Source: Flavobacteriales bacterium (GTDB lineage Bacteria > Bacteroidota > Bacteroidia > Flavobacteriales_D > Crocinitomicaceae). From it: 5,011 nt of DNA. The notes beneath the pieces were generated by a model, which saw only the letters and a program-made list of their open reading frames with translations, did not search any database and was not told the origin of the DNA. The stretch spans positions 1 to 5,011 of the forward strand of contig JABJEE010000243.1 in assembly GCA_018665005.1 (NCBI GenBank), written 5' to 3'. The translations under genes were made by a program, and so were the position numbers. Below are positions 1-5,011 of this stretch, in pieces (the first letter of the stretch is position 1; each line of letters starts with the position of its first letter).

Positions 1-324
1 CGTAAAACATATGCCCGCCAAGAACCAAGAACGAGCAGCATCGAATCTATTCTTAAAATAATGAATGAGAGCACCTGTAAAAAACACAAATGCAAAAATC
101 TCTAAGCCCGAAGCAACTACAAGAGCGAAATCGGCAATAAACGGAGAATCTATTCCTGCAGAAGCAAAAAATCTTTGAAATTGTGCAAAACGATCACGTC
201 CTACCCAAAGAAAATGACTCCCACCTATGAGCTTGTCTACAATATTAAATAGCCAGAATATAGACCAATAAACCAATATTGCATAACGAATAAGTTGATT
301 TGTAGGAATAGTGTTTTTTTTCAT
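1..324 (-). CDS. Multi-spanning inner-membrane protein of unknown function, 3' part missing
   Basis: The reading frame opens at ATG 324-322 and runs without a stop to the window edge, giving 108 residues; the C-terminus is not visible. The N-terminus reads MKKNTIPTNQLIRYAILVYW. Hydrophobic segments at about residues 12-30 and 62-86 look like membrane helices, and a third appears to begin near residue 98. Between the first two lies a polar stretch rich in Arg, Phe and Gln (about 40-54); a basic loop containing KNRFDAAR follows the second. The start is supported by an in-frame TAA upstream (about 355-357) with no other in-frame ATG between. There is no good Shine-Dalgarno site, as is common in Bacteroidota. 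The helix layout faintly recalls small DoxX-like quinone-associated membrane proteins, but I do not recognise a diagnostic motif, so no function is assigned. It lies 43 bases downstream of the beta-barrel gene. Confidence 0.75.
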   Translation of the reverse strand, partial: MKKNTIPTNQLIRYAILVYWSIFWLFNIVDKLIGGSHFLWVGRDRFAQFQRFFASAGIDSPFIADFALVVASGLEIFAFVFFTGALIHYFKNRFDAARSWFLAGICFT

Positions 325-344
325 TTGAAAGTTTACCTGTTTAT

Positions 345-352
345 CAAAAGTA
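345..352 (-). promoter_or_regulatory. Possible Bacteroidota -7 promoter element for the membrane-protein gene
   Basis: On the minus strand this reads TACTTTTG, a full match to the Bacteroidota -7 consensus TAnnTTTG. It ends about 20 bases before ATG 324, so transcription would start with a leader of roughly 10-15 bases. The expected -33 TTTG is not clear: only a T-rich run (TTTTTAG, ending at 368) lies near the right distance, over the stop codon of the preceding gene. In AT-rich DNA such an octamer can occur by chance. Confidence 0.3.
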
Positions 353-367
353 AGTTAATTCTCACAT

Positions 368-850
368 CTAAAAATAAAATCGAACAAGAAGTGAAGACCT
401 TGTGTAAGCCGCTAGCTCTCCTTCATAAATCAATCCTCTCAATTGAACCTCGCATCCTATACTAAAGTGTTTGATGAAGTAATATTCACCTGCCACCGTA
501 GGAGCTACCGTTAGTATTTCATTGCTATTATAACCCAACCTCAAACCGTATAACAAATTAAAATCGGATATCGTGCTTTTTCCAAATCCACCGATGCCTG
601 CTGAAAACGATTCTGAATAATTAGAAATTGAAAAACTAAAACTTGGTTCTATTCGAAATTTATCATTAATATCTATGGTAACATAAATATCATTTGACCC
701 AGCACTCTCATAATCCCATTCATAATCCGCAATATTGAATAGAGAAATACCTAAACCGATTTTAAATTCAGAATCCTTTTCTTCTTGACTCAATAAATTG
801 GTGCCGAAAAACAAGATTAATGATGACAATAGTAAGGTTCTCAGGTTCAT
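368..850 (-). CDS. Small outer-membrane beta-barrel protein
   Basis: This complete 160-residue protein begins with a typical Sec signal peptide: Asn-Leu-Arg, then a hydrophobic core at about residues 5-20, with probable signal peptidase I cleavage after Ser21 (LLS|QEEKD). The mature part of about 139 residues alternates polar and hydrophobic residues in strand-like stretches (about 28-40, 54-61, 64-76, 94-107, 111-124, 127-140, 150-160) separated by short turns. The chain ends in LLVRFYF; a terminal aromatic residue is a known feature of outer-membrane barrels, where it helps recognition by the BAM complex. Length and strand number suit an eight-stranded barrel of the broad OmpW/OmpX-like or 'outer membrane protein beta-barrel domain' type. 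Substrate or role cannot be read from the sequence. ATG 850-848 is favoured because the signal peptide starts directly there. It lies 43 bases after the peptidase stop. Confidence 0.8.
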   Translation of the reverse strand: MNLRTLLLSSLILFFGTNLLSQEEKDSEFKIGLGISLFNIADYEWDYESAGSNDIYVTIDINDKFRIEPSFSFSISNYSESFSAGIGGFGKSTISDFNLLYGLRLGYNSNEILTVAPTVAGEYYFIKHFSIGCEVQLRGLIYEGELAAYTRSSLLVRFYF

Positions 851-870
851 GTTTTCATTATTTAAATAAA

Positions 871-903
871 CAAATGGTCTTAATGTCTATCGTCTACTTC
901 AAA
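871..903 (-). promoter_or_regulatory. Weak promoter-like element before the beta-barrel gene
   Basis: On the minus strand a TTTG at 903-900, inside the last codons of the peptidase gene, is followed after 21 bases by an octamer ACCATTTG (878-871). The pair resembles the Bacteroidota -33 TTTG and -7 TAnnTTTG layout at acceptable spacing. However, the -7 octamer keeps only its TTTG half and lacks the leading TA. If real it would give a leader of about 15 bases and let the barrel gene be expressed apart from the peptidase. The evidence is weak. Confidence 0.2.
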
Positions 904-1973
904 TACCTGAAATCCTGGCCATTTTTTATAGACTTTACGGTCTCAAATAACATTCGAATGCTATTTTCAACATCATCCTTGTGAACCATTTCCACCGTGG
1001 TGTGCATGTATCTTAAGGGCAGTGAAATTAAAGCACTTGTCACACCTTCATTGGAATAGGCGAAAGCATCAGTATCTGTTCCTGTAGAACGTGAAACAAC
1101 CGCTCGTTGGAAAGGTATATTGTTCTTTTCTGCAGTAGAAATAATTTGTTTTAAAAAGTTATTTTGAACTGCTGGTCCATAGGTTAAGACTGGTCCATCA
1201 CCAGATTTTAAATCTCCATTTTCAATTTTACTTACCATTGGAGTATTGGTATCGTGACAAACATCGGTAACCAAGGCAACATCTGGTTTAATTCTTTGAG
1301 CAATCATTTGAGCTCCTCTCAATCCAATTTCTTCCTGAACGGAATTGACTACATAAAGCGTAAATGGCAATTCTGTTTTTGATTCTTTTAGTAAACGAGC
1401 TGTTTCGGCAATCATGAACCCACCCATTCTATTGTCAAGTGCACGACCAACATATTTATTCTTGTTCAGAATCATGAATTCATCTTCAAAAGTAGCAACA
1501 CACCCCACGTGAACCCCTAAAGCTTCAACCTCATCTTTGGTTTTACATCCGCAATCTAGAAAGATGTTTTTAAGACTTGGTGTTTCTTCTTTGCCTTTTC
1601 TCATATGAATTGCTGGCCATCCAAAAACGGCTTTTACAGTTCCTTTATCCGTATGAATATTGACTCTTTTGGAAGGAGCTATCATATGATCTGAGCCTCC
1701 ATTACGCATCAGATAAATAAATCCATCTTTTGTAATGTAGTGGACAAACCAAGAGATTTCATCAGCATGCGCTTCAATAACCACTTTATACTTTTTACCT
1801 GGATTGATAATTCCCGCTACACTTCCATAATTGTCTACAATATAATCATCCACATAAGGCTTCATATATTCCAACCACATCTTTTGACCTTCAGACTCAA
1901 AACCAGTCGGGCTAGGATTGTTTAAATATTTTTCAAGAAATTTTTCAGATTTTGTCGTAATAATTTTTTTCAT
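894..1973 (-). CDS. M42 family metallo-aminopeptidase (TET-like, di-zinc)
   Basis: This 359-residue protein is a full-length member of peptidase family M42, cytoplasmic enzymes that remove N-terminal residues from peptides and usually assemble into tetrahedral dodecamers. The expected metal and catalytic residues are present in order: His69 with Asp71 in AHADE, bridging Asp180 in ALDNR, catalytic base Glu214 and ligand Glu215 in QEEIG, Asp237 in VTDV, and His324 in YMHTTVE. These positions lie within a few residues of those I recall for archaeal TET peptidases. The segment at about 75-170, between the first two ligand motifs, fits the family's inserted PDZ-like/dimerisation domain (for example HVGCVATFEDEF at 155-166). 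There is no signal peptide, so it should act in the cytosol, probably in recycling of peptides. ATG 1973-1971 begins one base after the stop of the upstream surface-protein gene. A GAGG in the last codons of that gene (1983-1980) lies four bases before the ATG and may serve as ribosome binding site. Substrate preference cannot be told from sequence alone. Confidence 0.95.
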   Translation of the reverse strand: MKKIITTKSEKFLEKYLNNPSPTGFESEGQKMWLEYMKPYVDDYIVDNYGSVAGIINPGKKYKVVIEAHADEISWFVHYITKDGFIYLMRNGGSDHMIAPSKRVNIHTDKGTVKAVFGWPAIHMRKGKEETPSLKNIFLDCGCKTKDEVEALGVHVGCVATFEDEFMILNKNKYVGRALDNRMGGFMIAETARLLKESKTELPFTLYVVNSVQEEIGLRGAQMIAQRIKPDVALVTDVCHDTNTPMVSKIENGDLKSGDGPVLTYGPAVQNNFLKQIISTAEKNNIPFQRAVVSRSTGTDTDAFAYSNEGVTSALISLPLRYMHTTVEMVHKDDVENSIRMLFETVKSIKNGQDFRYLK

Positions 1974-1974
1974 T

Positions 1975-4900
1975 CTACCTCATTAAAGTTATATTTCCTT
2001 TAACTATTGATTTCAATCCTCCTACACAAGTCACATCAAGATAATAGTCATACACATCTGGTTGTAACGGAACGCCTCTAAAGCTACCATTCCAACCATT
2101 ATTCACGTCCGTTGATTCGAAAACCATTTCTCCCCAACGATCAAAGATCCTAAAGATAACTGTTTCGATATATAATCCCCTAACAAAAAGCACATCATTA
2201 TTTGAATCTCCATTAGGAGAAAATGCATTGGGTACAAAAACATAAGGGTCTTCACAAATTATTTCGTAAATCTTAATTTCTACGGTATCTTCTCTAGTAC
2301 AAATTCCATCTGAAACCAATAAGGTATAAACGATGTCCTCTTCTATTACCGCATCTGTTTGCTGATTTGTGGGGGCATTAAGGCCTGTTTCCGGAGTCCA
2401 TTGATAAGAGGGCAGCCCTGACGGAGAACCAAATAAGGTTACTGTTCCTCCCGGCGGCACACCATACTCGGAAGCAGTTGCGATTACCAATGTCGAATCA
2501 ATGTCTGAAACATTGATGAAAATTGAATCTTCAACTATACATCCTTCCGGAGAAGTACCCGTAATATAAATATATTGAGAAAATGTTGGACTCCCCTGAA
2601 CGGAAGAAGAATTACCTGGATTAATTAAAACAGAGGTCGGTTGCCAATCATAGTCAAGAGAAATAGATGGATTCAAATTGGTCACTGTAACGTCAATAAG
2701 GTCTCCAACACAAATTGAATCTTCTGATAACAGAGAGAGTTCAGGCTCAATAAAAACAAACAGCACACTATCAATAATCAAACAATCATCGTTACTTGCT
2801 TCAATATAATAATATCCTGCATTTGGAATATCGATCACAACATTGGGATTGCCTAAATCACTATTAAGCGTGTCTGAAAACATATTATTCGAAGACCAAA
2901 TGAATTGGCTTGCTCCTACTGTTACAGGACTTAAAGTCGTTGGTGCAGGAACACAAAGTTCGACAACATCAATTAAATCAATTATTGGCTGAGGTGTTAC
3001 TGTGACAATAGCAGTATCAGCATCAAATACATCACATATATCATCATAAACATAAAGTATTACCTCGAACACTCCATTATTAACAAAAGTTACTGAAGGG
3101 TCAAAATTTACTGAATCAAGGATACCATTCCCAAAATCCCACATGAAATCCGAATCTGATAATGAATTATTTGTAAAATTCACCTCTACAGGTGAGCAGC
3201 CCTGATTATTATCCAGTGAAAAATCTGAAATTGGAAGTTCACTAAAATCAACAATAACACTATCATTGATTGTACAATAGCCGTTACTTAATTCTATATA
3301 ATAGTTTCCTGCTACTGAAACGGTTAGCGTTGAATCATTTGGCGGGTTCAAAACATTTGAAAAATCAGAAACATCCGACCATACAAAACTTGTTGCGCTA
3401 CCATTAGAATTCGCTATTAGCGTAGCATCAGGCTGATCACATATAAAAAGCGAATCTAAAACAGAAACGATTACGTCAGGAACAACAGTTATGACGGCCT
3501 CTGTTGTGTCTGAAACTCCACAAATAGAATCGTAAATGTATAATGAAACATTAAACGTTCCAGGCGTACTGTATTCAATTTCAGGTTCAAAATTTGTTGA
3601 ATCTATGTTCCCATTCCCAAAATCCCATAAGAAATAACTGGTTTGCACTGATAGGTTGTCAAAATTCACCGACAAAGGCGAACAGCCAATAGTATCGGTT
3701 AAGACGAATTCTGCTTCGGGTGGAACATTAAATTGGACATTTACAGTGTCTTGTGTGGTACAAAATCCATTACTCACCTGAATGTAGTAAACACCCTCGT
3801 TGATTACTGTAATTACCGAATCTGCAGGATTATTAAGAGGGCTTGAAAAGTCAGGACTAATAGACCAAATAAATGTGTTGCCCGTTCCATAGGTGTTTAC
3901 AGACATATCAAAAGGATCGTTATTACAAATGCTAATCGGATCGATAACCTCAGCAATGACAGAATCAATAACGACAACCATAATTTGGGCAGTATCCGTA
4001 AGCTGACAGATGCTGTCAGTTACATACAAATTGATTTCATAAGTTCCTGCCTCCGTGTAAGTAATTACCGGGTTGTATGTTGTAGAGTCTAAAACACCAT
4101 CACCAAAATCCCATAAATAGGTATCACTTTCTGAAGATGTATTGTCAAAGGATACTGTAAAGTCATTACACCCAATTGTTTGATCCACTGTAAATTCTGC
4201 CAGTGGCAATAATCCTGAATCAAATTTATATACAGCTGCATTACAATTAGAACTATTATTTACGGAAGACCATGCCCCCGGAGTTGTTGGAAAATCATCA
4301 TTGCCACCACAACCTGCGCAAACACATTGGTATACAATTCCATTCTTATCAAACCGAGAAGTTCCCCCGTCGACGTGTTCATCGGATTGAGGTCCACCAA
4401 TATAGGATCCATATAAAATATTGGACATATCTGCCTTCATAACCATTAGATAAAAATCAAAGCCATTGGCAGGTGTTCCTTGAAAAGCATCTGTAGTAAC
4501 AGGCATATTATTAAGTGGGGTTGCCTGAAGAATATTTGCACCCCAACCTGAAATATAAATATTACCACAATTGTCAACAAGAAATGCGGAAGGTGATATA
4601 TGTATATCTGGACTACCATTTCCGAATCTTGTAGATGCCAAATTTGTTGAAAGTAAAGAATCCAGTTTGATTACAAAATTACTGCTTGCACCATTTGAAT
4701 ATGTAGCATTATTGATGGGGAAATTCCCCCCAACTGATTGACCAAGAAGAAAAACATTATTGACCCGATCAATCTCCACAAAAAATACTTGGTCGTATTG
4801 ATTCATACCAATATAACTTGCTTGGGTTATTGTGTTTCCTCCTGATGGAATCTTTACCACAAAACCATCGGTTGATCCTCCTCCATTATTTGGCTGAAAA

Positions 4901-5011
4901 CCACTTGCCGTACCAGGAATATTATTTGATTCAGTTCCTCCAGCAAATACCACATTTCCACTCAGGTCCATTTTAACTGAATAGCAAGCATCATCCTGAG
5001 AACCACCATAA
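1975..5011 (-). CDS. Large T9SS-secreted surface protein with SBBP propeller, PKD/Ig repeats and type B sorting domain, 5' end missing
   Basis: The frame is open to the window edge; the Met encoded at 4971-4969 is internal because 13 more in-frame residues (YGGSQDDACYSVK) precede it within a propeller repeat. Counting that Met as residue 1, the visible part contains SBBP-like propeller blades to about 252, PKD domains at about 257-336, 418-497 and 579-659, Ig-like domains at about 337-417, 498-578, 660-743, 744-823 and 824-905, and a T9SS type B C-terminal domain at 906-998. Each PKD carries the WDFG[DN]G signature (Trp287, 449, 611). Proteins of this architecture in Bacteroidota are exported through Sec and then the type IX system and displayed or released at the cell surface, where adhesion or gliding-related roles are proposed; the specific function is unknown. 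The missing N-terminus probably holds a signal peptide and a further globular domain of the DUF7948 type, inferred from similar proteins. The stop is TAG at 1977-1975, one base from the peptidase start. Confidence 0.92.
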   Translation of the reverse strand, partial: YGGSQDDACYSVKMDLSGNVVFAGGTESNNIPGTASGFQPNNGGGSTDGFVVKIPSGGNTITQASYIGMNQYDQVFFVEIDRVNNVFLLGQSVGGNFPINNATYSNGASSNFVIKLDSLLSTNLASTRFGNGSPDIHISPSAFLVDNCGNIYISGWGANILQATPLNNMPVTTDAFQGTPANGFDFYLMVMKADMSNILYGSYIGGPQSDEHVDGGTSRFDKNGIVYQCVCAGCGGNDDFPTTPGAWSSVNNSSNCNAAVYKFDSGLLPLAEFTVDQTIGCNDFTVSFDNTSSESDTYLWDFGDGVLDSTTYNPVITYTEAGTYEINLYVTDSICQLTDTAQIMVVVIDSVIAEVIDPISICNNDPFDMSVNTYGTGNTFIWSISPDFSSPLNNPADSVITVINEGVYYIQVSNGFCTTQDTVNVQFNVPPEAEFVLTDTIGCSPLSVNFDNLSVQTSYFLWDFGNGNIDSTNFEPEIEYSTPGTFNVSLYIYDSICGVSDTTEAVITVVPDVIVSVLDSLFICDQPDATLIANSNGSATSFVWSDVSDFSNVLNPPNDSTLTVSVAGNYYIELSNGYCTINDSVIVDFSELPISDFSLDNNQGCSPVEVNFTNNSLSDSDFMWDFGNGILDSVNFDPSVTFVNNGVFEVILYVYDDICDVFDADTAIVTVTPQPIIDLIDVVELCVPAPTTLSPVTVGASQFIWSSNNMFSDTLNSDLGNPNVVIDIPNAGYYYIEASNDDCLIIDSVLFVFIEPELSLLSEDSICVGDLIDVTVTNLNPSISLDYDWQPTSVLINPGNSSSVQGSPTFSQYIYITGTSPEGCIVEDSIFINVSDIDSTLVIATASEYGVPPGGTVTLFGSPSGLPSYQWTPETGLNAPTNQQTDAVIEEDIVYTLLVSDGICTREDTVEIKIYEIICEDPYVFVPNAFSPNGDSNNDVLFVRGLYIETVIFRIFDRWGEMVFESTDVNNGWNGSFRGVPLQPDVYDYYLDVTCVGGLKSIVKGNITLMR
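1978..2256 (-). other. T9SS type B C-terminal sorting domain (gliding motility-associated CTD)
   Basis: Residues 906-998 carry the full signature: VPNAFSPNGDSNND at 913-926, FRIFDRWGEMVFES at 940-953, GWNGSFRG at 959-966, a YDYYLDV strand, and a terminal GNITLMR. This domain directs export across the outer membrane by the type IX secretion system; type B domains are, as I recall, handled with PorP/SprF-like partners. Two positions depart from the form I remember as usual: Ser-Asn for Gly-x in the NGD..ND loop and Asn for Asp in GW[D]G. The domain is complete to its last residue, so the protein should be exportable. Confidence 0.93.
1980..1983 (-). promoter_or_regulatory. Possible ribosome binding site for the M42 peptidase inside the end of the surface-protein gene
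   Basis: The minus strand reads ATGAGGTAGAATG across 1983-1971: the final Met-Arg-stop codons of the surface protein contain GAGG, followed four bases later by the peptidase ATG. With only one base between stop and start, ribosomes finishing the large gene could restart directly. The spacing is short for a classic site, and Bacteroidota rely little on Shine-Dalgarno pairing, so coupling by reinitiation may matter more than the motif. Confidence 0.35.
2257..2742 (-). other. Two further Ig-like domains between the cassette array and the sorting domain
   Basis: Residues 744-823 start with a DSICVGD strand (Cys754) and pair with Cys811 in SPEGCIVEDS, so they look like the Ig-like half of the cassette without a PKD partner. 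Residues 824-905 follow with PPGGTVTLFGSPSG, YQWTPETGL and YTLLVSDGICTREDTV. This is the pattern of the Ig-like domain often found just before type B sorting domains in Bacteroidota surface proteins. Both probably space the propeller from the cell-surface anchor. Domain borders are estimates. Confidence 0.65.
2746..4203 (-). repeat. Three tandem 486-bp (162-residue) PKD + Ig-like cassettes
   Basis: Units lie at 4203-3718, 3717-3232 and 3231-2746 (residues 257-418, 419-580, 581-742, counted from the Met at 4971). They align without gaps across most of their length. The PKD Trp falls at 287, 449 and 611, the first PKD Cys at 268, 430 and 592, and the first Ig Cys at 349, 511 and 673, every step being exactly 162. 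By hand count units 1 and 2 share about 70 of 162 residues. DNA similarity survives in patches, for example the 17-base string CCATTCCCAAAATCCCA (plus strand) at 3125-3141 and 3611-3627. Each unit has a PKD half (WDFG[DN]G, then D[SD]IC) and an Ig-like half ending in a YYI..SN..C strand. The array probably arose by duplication of the two-domain cassette and forms a stalk. Confidence 0.85.
4216..5011 (-). other. SBBP-type beta-propeller region of the surface protein
   Basis: Four blade-like segments can be seen. Each starts near a Tyr/Phe-Gly-Gly-Ser or related turn, continues to a '[VI]D..GN[VI]' strand and ends in a '[VL]xK' strand: YGGSQDDACYSVK...DLSGNVVFAGG...DGFVVKI; YIGMNQYDQ...FVIKLD; FGNGSPDI...DNCGNIYISGWG...LMVMKAD; YIGGPQSDEHV...AAVYKFD. 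This is the pattern of SBBP (seven-bladed propeller) repeats, and the remaining blades would lie upstream of the window. The last blade is unusual in carrying a cysteine cluster (Cys216, 218, 221). The region is joined to the first PKD domain by a short linker (SGLLPLAEF), the usual order in this protein class. Confidence 0.75.

Noticed and set aside
325..367. Possible terminator hairpin between the barrel gene and the membrane-protein gene
   Set aside because: Only a 4-5 base stem (TTAC...GTAA) can be formed, without GC-rich pairing or a following T-run.
847..858. Three-codon frame ATG-AAA-ACA-TGA overlapping the start of the barrel gene
   Set aside because: It is far too short to be called a gene or leader peptide. 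The ATGA overlap is probably chance.
858..869. Perfect 12-base palindrome TTATTTAAATAA between the peptidase and barrel genes
   Set aside because: It is made only of A and T, has no loop and no T-tract context of a terminator, and such palindromes are expected by chance in AT-rich spacers. An operator is not excluded but not supported.
1740..1925. A 61-codon plus-strand open frame
   Set aside because: It lies wholly antisense to the conserved M42 peptidase, its peptide has no recognisable domain, and nothing suggests a promoter or ribosome site. It is a shadow of the real gene.
2746..4203. Regularly spaced repeats as a possible CRISPR-like or non-coding repeat array
   Set aside because: The repeat lies inside one open reading frame, the period is 486 bases, and similarity is at protein-domain level, so it is a coding duplication.

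Overview
The window is AT-rich and reads as chromosomal DNA of a free-living Bacteroidota bacterium, most likely from the Flavobacteriales (Crocinitomix, Fluviicola or Cryomorpha-like groups). The strongest evidence is the gene spanning the right 60% of the window. It ends in a type B type IX secretion (T9SS) C-terminal domain, the 'gliding motility-associated' CTD, and this secretion system is found essentially only in Bacteroidota. The weak Shine-Dalgarno signals and the TAnnTTTG-like promoter elements agree with this.

All four genes lie on the minus strand, so in the direction of transcription the order runs from right to left. (1) 5011 to 1975: the C-terminal 1,010 or so residues of a very large secreted surface protein whose 5' end lies outside the window. 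It has SBBP-type beta-propeller blades, then three copies of a two-domain PKD + Ig-like cassette repeated at exactly 162 residues, two more Ig-like domains, and the T9SS type B sorting domain. (2) 1973 to 894: a complete cytoplasmic M42-family zinc aminopeptidase, starting one base after the surface-protein stop. (3) 850 to 368: a small outer-membrane beta-barrel protein with a signal peptide. (4) 324 to below 1: the N-terminal 108 residues of a multi-spanning inner-membrane protein of unknown function, cut by the window edge.

Gaps between genes are 1, 43 and 43 bases, with no convincing terminator in any of them, so a shared transcript is possible. Weak promoter-like elements precede genes 3 and 4. 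The products act in different compartments (cell surface, cytoplasm, outer membrane, inner membrane). Only the surface protein and the peptidase look tightly linked in translation, and nothing in the sequence shows a common pathway. There are no RNA genes, mobile elements, CRISPR arrays or non-coding stretches over 300 bases. The window is mostly ordinary. The most notable items are the perfectly periodic cassette array and a cysteine-rich loop in the propeller of the surface protein.
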